A stretch of DNA of 64,000 nt from Thalassobacillus devorans MSP14 (lineage in GTDB: Bacteria; Bacillota; Bacilli; Bacillales; Halobacillaceae). The position numbers and the translations under genes are program-made. Position 1 is the stretch's first letter, and every line of letters starts with the position of its first letter. Where the stretch lies: NCBI RefSeq assembly GCF_000496835.1, contig NZ_KI543236.1, forward strand, positions 762,876 through 826,875, in the 5' to 3' direction. The notes under the pieces were generated by a model that saw only the letters and a list, made by a program, of their open reading frames with translations, ran no database searches and was not told the origin of the DNA. This document shows, piece by piece, positions 34,215 to 42,109 of this stretch.

Positions 34215-35141
34215 ATGAAACAACAGTGGAAAGACTTGAACCGAAAACGTAAATGGCTCATTGTTGCAGGGTTATCGATACTTATAATTGTCGGCGGGAT
34301 GAGTGCTTATTTATTAATGATTTATCAAAAAGTGCATCATACTGTTTCCGGTGAATTATTCGAGCCTGTTACCGCTATTGACAGCCAGGAAAGCAAGCAT
34401 AAGATGAAGTTAGACAAACCTTTGAATTTTCTTTTATTGGGAATCGATGAACGGGAAGCAGATGCAGGAAGACCGGACACGATCATTGTCATGAATATCG
34501 ACCCTAAACAAGAAAAAATGCATTTAATCAGTATTCCACGGGATACGATGGCTTGGATTCCCGGGCATGGAAGCTATGATAAAATCAATCATTCCTATAC
34601 ATTCGGCGGCGTGGACATGACAATAAATACAGTGGAAGAGCTGCTGGATATCGAGCTTGATTATTACGCTACGATGAACATGGCTGGTCTTAAACAAATG
34701 GTCGATGCGGTCGGCGGTGTGCAAGTAATCAATGAGTTCCCGTTTGTACAAGGGGGTTTCGACTACCCGAAAGGCCCCCAGAGACTTTCAGGGGAACAGG
34801 CGCTGGCTTATGTAAGGATGCGTGATCAGGATCCGAAGGGGGATATCGGGAGGAACCACAGGCAGCGCGAGGTAGTAGAGGGGCTGATGGCCCAGGGAAT
34901 GAGTTTACATGCAGTAGCTAATTTGGATGGGATTTTCAATGTTCTGGCTGAGCATATGGAGACGAATCTTACGTTAGATGAGTTAAGGACGCTGGCCGTT
35001 CATTATCGGAGTGGGCTGGAAGACATCAATATGTATCAAATAGAAGGAAAAGACAGCTATGTCAATGATATCTATTATTTGCAGGTGTCCCCGGAAGAGA
35101 TAGCGAAAGTGAATCGTATGATCTCTAAACAGGAATTATAG
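34215..35141 (+). CDS. LytR-CpsA-Psr (LCP) family protein
   Basis: A 308-residue membrane-anchored phosphotransferase of the TagT/U/V type that joins anionic polymers such as teichoic acid to peptidoglycan. One N-terminal helix (WLIVAGLSILIIVGGMSAYLL) anchors it. The LCP core shows FLLLGIDEREADAGRPDTIIVMNID, ISIPRDTMAWIPGHGSYDKINHSY, and RLSGEQALAYVRMRDQDPKGDIGRNHRQREV with the pyrophosphate-binding arginines. ATG 34215 follows AAGGGTGG; the longer frame from 33999 overlaps DUF2254 and is spurious. A terminator follows at 35165-35191. Confidence 0.92.
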   Translation: MKQQWKDLNRKRKWLIVAGLSILIIVGGMSAYLLMIYQKVHHTVSGELFEPVTAIDSQESKHKMKLDKPLNFLLLGIDEREADAGRPDTIIVMNIDPKQEKMHLISIPRDTMAWIPGHGSYDKINHSYTFGGVDMTINTVEELLDIELDYYATMNMAGLKQMVDAVGGVQVINEFPFVQGGFDYPKGPQRLSGEQALAYVRMRDQDPKGDIGRNHRQREVVEGLMAQGMSLHAVANLDGIFNVLAEHMETNLTLDELRTLAVHYRSGLEDINMYQIEGKDSYVNDIYYLQVSPEEIAKVNRMISKQEL

Positions 35142-35164
35142 CAAGGACCTATCAACCAGAAAAA

Positions 35165-35191
35165 CTGTCGACACGATCGACAGTTTTTTTA
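35165..35191 (+). terminator. Terminator after the LCP gene
   Basis: AAAACTGTCGA-CACGA-TCGACAGTTTTTTT, a perfect stem with T-run. Confidence 0.9.
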
Positions 35192-35290
35192 TACGTTAAG
35201 AAAATTTTAAATTTATAAAAGGGTTAAAGTATAAGAAACACTTAGGCTTTCGCCATAAATACTTGGCGACAAGCCGATTTTTTTCTAATT
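35191..35290 (+). repeat. Dispersed intergenic element, copy 2
   Basis: Second full copy of the element at 5001-5098. The GGCTTTCGCCATAAATACTT and GGCGACAAGCC stem-loop is almost unchanged, whereas the AT-rich half differs at several positions that keep the A/T palindrome. It ends in a T-run. Confidence 0.8.
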
Positions 35291-35412
35291 GTTTGGTCAA
35301 GCTGTAAGCGGCATAGCAATGAGATAATCATTGTTTGCTCCCTGATCTTCAGGGGTTTACACGGTATGATGGCGTGGTACTATGGAAAAAAGCGGTTAGA
35401 AAGGAGTCTGCC

Positions 35413-36255
35413 ATGACAAAAACGGTAATGATTACAGGGGCATCGAATGGGTTTGGATACCTGACAGCGATCAAGTGTGCAGAAAAAGGATTCCGGGTGA
35501 TAGCAACGATGCGTAATATGAAGTTTGCCAATCGTTTCGAGGAGGAAATCGAGGATCCTCTCGTACGTGACCGTATCATTCCCAGGCAGCTGGATGTGAC
35601 CGATCAGAATTCCCTCCGTTCCTTCGAAGTAAGTCTGACGACAATTGATCGTGTCGACGTTTTAATCAATAATGCGGGGGTTGCAGTCGGTGGGTTTGCG
35701 GAAGAAGTGCCGGTGGAGGCCTATCGAAAGCAATTTGAAACCAACTTTTACGGAATGATTGCCGTTACCCAGATGGTACTTCCTATCATGCGGAAGCAAG
35801 GTTTTGGAAAAGTGCTTAACGTAAGCAGTATCAGTGGACAGGTAGCATTTCCGGGTCTATCTCCATATGTTGCTTCCAAGCACGCAGTGGAAGGTTTTAC
35901 GGAAAGTCTCCGTCTGGAATTACAACCGTATGGGTTTGACGCAGCAGTCATTCAGCCGGGATCATTCCGCACGAACATTTGGACGAAAGGGACATACATA
36001 CCAGAAGAAGCAAGTCACCCGGACTCCCCATACGCGGATTATATGAAAAATATTAAAGGTTACATGGAAGCAAGCCGGAAAAAAATGGCTGACCCTGCGC
36101 TTGTAGCCGCATTAACGAGCGAACTTGCGGGTCGCTCACGTTGGAAGAAGGTGCGCTATCCGATTGGTAAAGGCGTGCGTACCACGATAGCTGTCAAACG
36201 TATCCTCCCTTGGAAGGTATGGGAAAGACTCGTAATACGACAGCTATCCAGATAA
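35413..36255 (+). CDS. Short-chain dehydrogenase/reductase
   Basis: A 280-residue classical SDR. Cofactor motif TGASNGFG near residue 9, LINNAGVAVGG, catalytic Ser in VLNVSSISGQ and YVASK with Tyr/Lys. The 70-residue tail after the fold (PYADYMKNIKGYMEASRKKMADPALVAALTSELAG) is like retinol-dehydrogenase-type SDRs. Substrate unknown. ATG 35413 follows AAAGGAG. The next gene starts 38 bp later on the same strand, so the two are likely cotranscribed. Confidence 0.9.
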   Translation: MTKTVMITGASNGFGYLTAIKCAEKGFRVIATMRNMKFANRFEEEIEDPLVRDRIIPRQLDVTDQNSLRSFEVSLTTIDRVDVLINNAGVAVGGFAEEVPVEAYRKQFETNFYGMIAVTQMVLPIMRKQGFGKVLNVSSISGQVAFPGLSPYVASKHAVEGFTESLRLELQPYGFDAAVIQPGSFRTNIWTKGTYIPEEASHPDSPYADYMKNIKGYMEASRKKMADPALVAALTSELAGRSRWKKVRYPIGKGVRTTIAVKRILPWKVWERLVIRQLSR

Positions 36256-36293
36256 AGTTTGAAAATACAGGAGAAGTAGAGGAGGAAAATAAG

Positions 36294-37049
36294 ATGGAAG
36301 AGAACTATCCTGTGCTTCCGGGAGCGGAAGCCTTTTATGAGGAAGGTAACGATTTGGGAATTCTTGTTGTACATGGGTTTACAGGTTCGCCTCAAAGTAT
36401 GCGCCCGCTTGCAGAAACATATGCCAAGTCGGGATTTACCGTCGCAATGCCGAGATTGTCCGGTCACGGTACACATTATGAAGATATGGAAAAAACCTCT
36501 TACAAGGATTGGGTAGCGTCTGTAGAAGAAGCATTTGACTGGCTGAAAAAACGGTCCAGTTTCCAGTTCGTGGTCGGGCTTTCCATGGGTGGGACACTGG
36601 CTTTACACCTTGCTGAACATCATGACGACCTCAAAGGGATCGTCCTGATTAATGCAGCCATTGAAATGCAGCAGATGGAAGCGTTGCGGGAAGAAGAGAA
36701 TCAATCAAGATTTTTGGAATCGATTCATTCTGATATTCAAAAAGAAGGAGTTAAAGAGCTTGCTTATGATAAAGTTCCTTATGCTTCTGTCATTCAATTG
36801 CTTGATTTGCTGCACGGGGTCAGGGCTGATTTGGCCGATGTCCACTGTCCAGCTTTGATTTTTGTGTCTGATGAAGACCATGTCGTACCGCCGGATAATG
36901 CACAGTATATCTTTGATACGGTTTTTTCCGAGCATACCGAGCTTGTCCATTTGGAAAACAGTTATCATGTCGCCACATTGGATAATGATTTTGACTTGAT
37001 CATTGAAAGGAGTCTGGAATTTTTTCAACAGTATACGATGACGAAATAA
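36294..37049 (+). CDS. Carboxylesterase (Est30/YvaK type)
   Basis: A 251-residue alpha/beta hydrolase of the Bacillus carboxylesterase group. ILVVHGFTGSPQSMRPLAE is the oxyanion motif, GLSMGG the nucleophile elbow, and the acid and histidine lie in SDEDHVVPP and NSYHVATLD. Acts on short to medium chain esters; natural substrate unknown. ATG 36294 has GGAGG upstream; the longer frame overlaps the SDR gene. Probably the second gene of the SDR operon. Confidence 0.9.
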   Translation: MEENYPVLPGAEAFYEEGNDLGILVVHGFTGSPQSMRPLAETYAKSGFTVAMPRLSGHGTHYEDMEKTSYKDWVASVEEAFDWLKKRSSFQFVVGLSMGGTLALHLAEHHDDLKGIVLINAAIEMQQMEALREEENQSRFLESIHSDIQKEGVKELAYDKVPYASVIQLLDLLHGVRADLADVHCPALIFVSDEDHVVPPDNAQYIFDTVFSEHTELVHLENSYHVATLDNDFDLIIERSLEFFQQYTMTK

Positions 37050-37099
37050 CATTCTTTCCTTCGGTGATACTAAGCCCAGAACTTTAAATTAATTTGTTT

Positions 37100-37135
37100 A
37101 CTGGTATAGACAACTATATACGCACCCTTTATAAT
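37100..37135 (+). promoter_or_regulatory. nag operon promoter with NagR box
   Basis: ACTGGTATAGACAACT (37100-37115) fits the NagR/DasR consensus ACTGGTCTAGACCACT at 14 of 16 positions. TAGACA (37107-37112), a 17-bp spacer and TATAAT (37130-37135) give a sigma-A promoter, with the operator covering the -35 box. Confidence 0.85.
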
Positions 37136-37168
37136 AGAGCTAGCAGTCACACCGAAGGAGGGAACAGT

Positions 37169-38350
37169 ATGGCCCATACATTGTTGATAAAAAATATCCA
37201 AATCATTGTAGAGAATAAACAAGAAATAACCGGTTCCCTTTGGATAGAGAATGGAAAAATTTCAACCGTTTCCGAGGGAGACATTTCTGACCGAAAGGCG
37301 GATGTCGTAATTGATGGGGAAGGTAAGAAGTGGACCGTACTTCCTGGTTTCATTGACGTCCATATCCATGGAGCAGCCGGTCATGACACCATGGATGCTA
37401 CGCCGGAAGCATTGGCAGGTATTGCAGAAGTATTGCCACAGGAAGGGACCACGAGTTTTCTTGCCACGACGATGACCCAGTCGCACCAGGAGATTTCCAA
37501 AGCTTTGAAAAATGCGGCCGGGTATATCAAAAAGCAGCCCGCAGGATCAGGCGCTGAAGTCATCGGCATTCATCTGGAAGGTCCATTCATCTCGAAAGAT
37601 AAAGCAGGCGCACAACCGCTCGAGCATATTATTGCCCCTGATATCTCACTGTTCGATCAGTGGCAGCAGGAAAGCAGAGGATACATCCGTCTGGTTACGA
37701 CCGCACCGGAGGAACCAGGGGCACTGCAGCTGATCAGGCATTTACATGATTCAGGTGTTGTCGCTTCAATCGGACACACGAATGCAACTTACCAGGAAGT
37801 GACGGAAGCCGTGGAGCATGGGGCATCCCATGTCACCCATCTTTACAACCAGATGCGAGGACTCCATCACCGTGAGCCAGGGGCACTTGGTGCGGCACTT
37901 TTGCACAAGGAATTGACCACAGAAATTATCGTCGATCTTGTCCATACCCACAGGGATGCAGTGCGGCTTGCCTACCAGTCGAAAGGACCGGAACGGATGA
38001 TACTGATCACCGATGCGATGCGCGCGAAATGTCTTCCGGAAGGGGATTATGACCTTGCCGGGCAACAAGTGTCGGTAATAAATAATGAAGCTCGTCTTGA
38101 GGACGGAACGCTGGCTGGCAGTATTCTGACCTTAAAACAGGCGGTAGCCAATATGAAGGAAATCGTAGCACCGTCATGGCTGGATATCACTCGTCTCACA
38201 TCGGAAAACGCCGCGAGAGAGCTTGGTTTTTTTGACCGGAAAGGAAGCATCAGCACCGGGAAAGATGCTGACCTTGTAATACTGGATGAGGATTTAGATG
38301 TAGCCATGACAATCTGTAATGGATATGTCGCATATGAACGGGAGGGCTGA
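37169..38350 (+). CDS. nagA: N-acetylglucosamine-6-phosphate deacetylase
   Basis: A 393-residue amidohydrolase that converts GlcNAc-6-phosphate to glucosamine-6-phosphate and acetate. Metal and catalytic motifs: PGFIDVHIHGAAGHD, HLEGPF, IGHTNA, HVTHLYNQM and LITDAM. First gene of nagA-nagB-nagR; ATG 37169 follows GAAGGAGGG and the stop overlaps the nagB start. A NagR box overlaps the promoter at 37100-37135. Length is normal. Confidence 0.95.
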   Translation: MAHTLLIKNIQIIVENKQEITGSLWIENGKISTVSEGDISDRKADVVIDGEGKKWTVLPGFIDVHIHGAAGHDTMDATPEALAGIAEVLPQEGTTSFLATTMTQSHQEISKALKNAAGYIKKQPAGSGAEVIGIHLEGPFISKDKAGAQPLEHIIAPDISLFDQWQQESRGYIRLVTTAPEEPGALQLIRHLHDSGVVASIGHTNATYQEVTEAVEHGASHVTHLYNQMRGLHHREPGALGAALLHKELTTEIIVDLVHTHRDAVRLAYQSKGPERMILITDAMRAKCLPEGDYDLAGQQVSVINNEARLEDGTLAGSILTLKQAVANMKEIVAPSWLDITRLTSENAARELGFFDRKGSISTGKDADLVILDEDLDVAMTICNGYVAYEREG

Positions 38351-39111
38351 TGGCAGTGAAAGTGATTATAAAAGAAGACTACCATGAAATGAGCTGTGCG
38401 GCAGCCCATTTCATTGAAAGTAAAATAGTTGAAAATCCAGGGGCCGTACTTGGGTTAGCTACGGGTGGCACGCCTCTGGCTACCTATGAAGAGCTGGTCA
38501 AAGGATATAAGGAAGGAAAAGTAAGTTACCGTCAGGCATGCACCCTGAATTTGGATGAATACGTCGGTTTAGAAGAAGACCACCCGCAAAGCTATCATTA
38601 TTTCATGCGGGAGAAGTTGTTTGATCATATCGATATCGATGCCTCCAATACCCATTTGCCCAATGGGAATGCTGAAAATATTAATCATGAATGCCAGCGC
38701 TATGAAGGATTGAACGATGAAATTGGTCCGCCTGATTTACAAGTGTTAGGCATTGGCATAAATGGTCATATCGGTTTCAATGAACCCGGTACCTCATTTG
38801 ATTCAACTACGCATGTCGTTACGTTGACGGAATCAACGAGAAAAGCAAATGCTCGCTTTTTCCCGACACCTGAAGATGTACCGACCCATTCCATCACGAT
38901 GGGTATCCGCTCCATTTTAAAAAGTAAACAGATTATCCTGCTTGCATCCGGGGAGGATAAAGCACCAGCAATCCAACGTTTGCTTGAAGGGGATATAGAC
39001 GAAGCATTTCCGGCTTCTGCGCTGAAGAATCACCCCGATGTGACATTGATTGTCGACGAAAGCGCCTATCAGGGTGTCGTGCAGGGAAGGAGTAGAAGCC
39101 ATGCTGAATAA
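38350..39111 (+). CDS. nagB: Glucosamine-6-phosphate deaminase
   Basis: A 253-residue enzyme converting glucosamine-6-phosphate to fructose-6-phosphate and ammonia. LGLATGGTPLATYEELV binds phosphate, LNLDEYVGL carries the catalytic Asp, and GIGINGHIGFNEPG and THSITMGIRSIL are family signatures. ATG 38350 overlaps the nagA stop by one base (TGATG); GTG 38356 is an alternative. It is shorter than the E. coli enzyme and lacks its allosteric C-terminus, as usual in Bacilli. Overlaps nagR. Confidence 0.95.
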   Translation: MAVKVIIKEDYHEMSCAAAHFIESKIVENPGAVLGLATGGTPLATYEELVKGYKEGKVSYRQACTLNLDEYVGLEEDHPQSYHYFMREKLFDHIDIDASNTHLPNGNAENINHECQRYEGLNDEIGPPDLQVLGIGINGHIGFNEPGTSFDSTTHVVTLTESTRKANARFFPTPEDVPTHSITMGIRSILKSKQIILLASGEDKAPAIQRLLEGDIDEAFPASALKNHPDVTLIVDESAYQGVVQGRSRSHAE

Positions 39112-39826
39112 ACAGTCTCCTCTCCCTATGTATTATCAAATAGAGGAAGATATCCGGCAACGCATCGCCAGGCTGGAATATTTACCTGGCGAAGCAATCC
39201 CTTCTGAGCGGGCGCTGACCGAGACCTATGATGTCAGCCGGATGACGGTACGCCAGGCGGTCAATAACCTGGTGCAGGAAGGACTGCTGTACCGGGAAAA
39301 AGGCAAAGGGACGTTCATTGCTGAAACCAAGATGGAACAGCCGTTGACCGGATTGACCAGTTTTACGGAAGACATGAAACGAAGAGGGTTGAAGCCGGGC
39401 AATAAACTGTTGAGTTTCGATGTGAAGGAGGCAGGGTCCAATCTTGCAGCGAAACTTCAAATTGAAGTGGGTGAACGGGTATTTGAAGTCAAACGTGTCC
39501 GCCTTGCCGATGAAGTCCCCATGGCTTTGGAAACGACCTTCATTCCTTATGCATTGATGCCGGGATTAACGCAGGCGAATATCCAACAATCGTTTTATGC
39601 CTATGTCGAATCAGAACTCGGACTTACCATCGGCCGAGCCGAACAAGCGATTGAAGCTTCCCTGGCAGACGAAGCAGAGGCAGAAGCGCTGGCTATTCCG
39701 TTGCATGCTGCTCTGCTTGGCATCGAACGTCTGACATTCACTACCGAAAATACGCCGTTCGAACTGGTCCAGTCGGCATATCGCGCCGACCGGTATAAGT
39801 TTTTGGCAGAGATCACTCGGAATTAA
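39101..39826 (+). CDS. nagR: GntR/HutC-family repressor of GlcNAc use
   Basis: A 241-residue regulator (YvoA/NagR). Winged helix-turn-helix at residues 8-75 (PLPMYYQIEEDIRQRIARLEY, then VSRMTVRQAVNNLVQEGLLYREKGKGTF), followed by a UTRA effector domain (EVKRVRLADEVPMALETTFIPYALMPGL). It represses nag genes and is relieved by glucosamine or GlcNAc phosphates. Starts 11 bp before the nagB stop. The operator at 37100 implies autoregulation. A terminator follows at 39844-39893. Confidence 0.93.
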   Translation: MLNKQSPLPMYYQIEEDIRQRIARLEYLPGEAIPSERALTETYDVSRMTVRQAVNNLVQEGLLYREKGKGTFIAETKMEQPLTGLTSFTEDMKRRGLKPGNKLLSFDVKEAGSNLAAKLQIEVGERVFEVKRVRLADEVPMALETTFIPYALMPGLTQANIQQSFYAYVESELGLTIGRAEQAIEASLADEAEAEALAIPLHAALLGIERLTFTTENTPFELVQSAYRADRYKFLAEITRN

Positions 39827-39843
39827 CGATTATGTACGCAGAA

Positions 39844-39893
39844 AAAACTAAGCGTGCTGAATCCTATGGATTTTAGCCCGCTTAGTTTTTTTA
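39844..39893 (+). terminator. Terminator of the nag operon
   Basis: AAAACTAAGCG and CGCTTAGTTTTTTT pair, with an extra TGCT/AGCC step in the loop. The remaining gap to 40131 contains no gene apart from the ribosome-site-like sequence at 40105. Confidence 0.85.
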
Positions 39894-40104
39894 GAAATAG
39901 TAACCACTCCTTGTCATGACGAATGACCAGTTGTATGATTTCTGGAGAACCGTATTGGAATAATATGTTAATGTGAATTTGGAGTGTTTCTTTAAACGTA
40001 TCGGAGTTAAGCAATTAGGGGGACAGATTGAGTGAAAAAGGAAATAAGTTGACTCCCAAATTACTATCAATAAATAAAATCAAAAATTGTCTATTTGCCA
40101 AACC

Positions 40105-40116
40105 AAGGAGGTGATC
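40105..40116 (+). other. Perfect anti-16S sequence without a clear gene
   Basis: AAGGAGGTGATC is fully complementary to the 16S rRNA 3' end (GATCACCTCCTT). The only frame behind it is a 14-codon stretch from GTG 40111 that ends inside the opposite-strand gene. It could be a relic of a lost gene or a short peptide. Confidence 0.4.
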
Positions 40117-40130
40117 AAAATTCCTATAGA

Positions 40131-40418
40131 CTATTCTCTGTCTTGTTCCTTATGAACAAATTTTTTCCTCCAATTTTTTGGGTTAAATGATTTTCTAATG
40201 TTATTTGCTACTTCTTTTCCCGCCATCAAAGCACCTATCCAAAAAATCACCTCACCTATAATCAGGCTGGTTGTTATACTTATAGCCTTCACTCCATTAG
40301 TAAGTGGTAAAAAAGGGATTAAAACAGGGGAAATCACCCATATGAGAATAGAAGAAATAATAAGAAACATTCCTGCCTTATAAGTCCATGGCTTTTGCAA
40401 TGGTGAGTTTTTTTGCAT
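40131..40418 (-). CDS. Small two-helix membrane protein (transporter-suffix type)
   Basis: A 95-residue protein with two hydrophobic helices (AGMFLIISSILIWVISPVLI and IGEVIFWIGALMAG) and a basic C-terminus (NWRKKFVHKEQDRE). This pattern matches small proteins annotated as transporter-suffix-domain proteins; no activity is known. ATG 40418 follows GGGGGTG. A single gene on the minus strand between the nag operon and the amidase. Confidence 0.75.
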   Translation of the reverse strand: MQKNSPLQKPWTYKAGMFLIISSILIWVISPVLIPFLPLTNGVKAISITTSLIIGEVIFWIGALMAGKEVANNIRKSFNPKNWRKKFVHKEQDRE

Positions 40419-40628
40419 GATTGCACCCCCAAATAACAACACAAATGTTCAAAATTAGGTATTGGTGATCGACTATTTAATACCTTTCTTAAGACGAACG
40501 TTCGTAAGCAAAACGTATTTCACACTTACGGTAAAGTATATCTCAATTTCAATTCTTCAACAATCGAATGTATTAGCGGCACTTTTTCTGCCACCGGGTT
40601 CGATTATAGTGGTAAGGAGGGAGTGCCA

Positions 40629-41363
40629 ATGTCACTTAATATCAATCCAATGATCCTGCCGGAAAATCATCCCTGCCGTCCTGGGTATGCCATGAGGCCA
40701 GATTACATAACCATCCATACAACAGGAAACCGTTCGCGGGGTGCCAATGCCCTGATGCACGGCAGGTACATGCTGAACCTGGACGGAAGCCGGATGGTCA
40801 GCTGGCATTATACGGTGGATGATAGTTTAATTATCCAGCATCTGCCTGACCATGAAAGTGCCTGGCATGCAGGTGACGGCAATGGAGCGGGAAATCGAAA
40901 TTCGATCGGTGTGGAAATATGCGAGAATGTAGACGGTGATTTAGAAGAAGCGGTAAAGATGGCAATTCTGCTGATTCGCAAGTTACAGAAGCGTCACGGA
41001 ATTCCGTTGCGTCGAATCGTCCCTCATAAAAAATGGAGCGGCAAGAATTGCCCGCGGCCACTTTTACCAGTATGGGACGAATTAATAGAGAAAATCGGAG
41101 CAGATAGTCCCGTCCCGAGGGGAAGTTCCTATCTTGGAAAGCGGGTGGAGTCGATCCATCCTGGATTCTTACGATTTTACACGCACCCCTCCTGGAAGGA
41201 TAGCGATGTTGCGGGCACCGTGAAAAAAGGCTTTGGCTTCCCGGTAATTACAGCAAAGGTGAAAGTGGAGGCGGGTTATCAATACCGCGTGAAAAACAGC
41301 AAAGGGGCGATATATTACATTACCGCCAGCCCTGAATATGTCACAGTAGTAGACGGGCGGTGA
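40629..41363 (+). CDS. N-acetylmuramoyl-L-alanine amidase (Amidase_2)
   Basis: A 244-residue amidase. Residues 1-150 form the PGRP-like zinc domain: TIHTTGN (first His ligand), SWHYTVDDSLIIQHLPDHESAWHAGDG (second His and Tyr) and PHKKWSGKNCP (third ligand). This matches CwlA/XlyA-type enzymes. Residues about 160-244 form a C-terminal beta-rich domain (YLGKRVESIHPGFLRFYTHPSW), probably a wall-binding SH3-like fold. There is no signal peptide, as in phage-derived amidases. ATG 40629 is eight bases from AAGGAGG. Confidence 0.9.
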   Translation: MSLNINPMILPENHPCRPGYAMRPDYITIHTTGNRSRGANALMHGRYMLNLDGSRMVSWHYTVDDSLIIQHLPDHESAWHAGDGNGAGNRNSIGVEICENVDGDLEEAVKMAILLIRKLQKRHGIPLRRIVPHKKWSGKNCPRPLLPVWDELIEKIGADSPVPRGSSYLGKRVESIHPGFLRFYTHPSWKDSDVAGTVKKGFGFPVITAKVKVEAGYQYRVKNSKGAIYYITASPEYVTVVDGR

Positions 41364-41430
41364 ATATTTTCATGGTATAATAGAAGTGTAAACGGATAGT
41401 ATGGAGAGAGAAAGTGGAAAGGGGCTGGGT

Positions 41431-41859
41431 TTGTTGAAGCAAAACTATTTAGTACCGGTAGACGGTTCCGATCATTCATTGCGTGCATTGGCATATGCGA
41501 TCGAGCATGCGAAAGAGACTGACAATGGAATTTTACTTGTGCATGTACAGCCTGAATATGACACGCATAATATTCGCCGGTTCATTACGAAAGAGCAAAT
41601 CAAAGAATATCAGCAGGAAATGGCGGACGAAGCATTCCTGGCTGCCGAACCGTTATTATCCCAAAGTGATGTAACAGTAGAGAAAGTGTTGCTGACCGGA
41701 GTTGCCAGCGATGAGATTTGCCGTCTGGCACGAAAGGAAAAAGTGAAAGGCATCATCATGGGTTCCCGTGGTCTTGGGCGGGTGAAGGGTTCTGTGTTAG
41801 GAAGCATCAGTTATAGTGTCCTGCATACCGCTGATGTGCCAGTCACCGTCGTTCCTTAA
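41431..41859 (+). CDS. Universal stress protein (UspA family)
   Basis: A 142-residue UspA protein. The N-terminus YLVPVDGSDHSLRALAYA and the ATP-binding signature MGSRGLGRVKGSVLGSISYSVL are intact, so it belongs to the nucleotide-binding class. TTG 41431 has AAAGGGG at six bases; ATG 41401 has no ribosome site and would add ten residues. TGGTATAAT at 41371-41380 is a good extended -10. A terminator follows at 41872-41905. Confidence 0.9.
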   Translation: MLKQNYLVPVDGSDHSLRALAYAIEHAKETDNGILLVHVQPEYDTHNIRRFITKEQIKEYQQEMADEAFLAAEPLLSQSDVTVEKVLLTGVASDEICRLARKEKVKGIIMGSRGLGRVKGSVLGSISYSVLHTADVPVTVVP

Positions 41860-41871
41860 TAAAAACAATCA

Positions 41872-41905
41872 ACCGCCTTCCTTGGCATACAAGGAAGGTT
41901 TTTTC
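41872..41905 (+). terminator. Terminator after the UspA gene
   Basis: CCTTCCTTG and CAAGGAAGG pair around GCATA, then TTTTTTC. Confidence 0.88.
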
Positions 41906-42109
41906 TATTTCATCCATATAAACAGTGGGAGCATATTTTATCGCAGACTGGAATACGACTAGAGCAGGAAATCACTTTCCGTCATGCGCAGAAAGTTTTT
42001 AGGGGAAATTGGAAAATGGACTCGGTAAAAATTCCAATCGGCTGATTCCAGAATCAGATGCAGATATGATAAGATAAAAGAGCTAATAACTTTCCAAAAG
42101 GAGGATATT

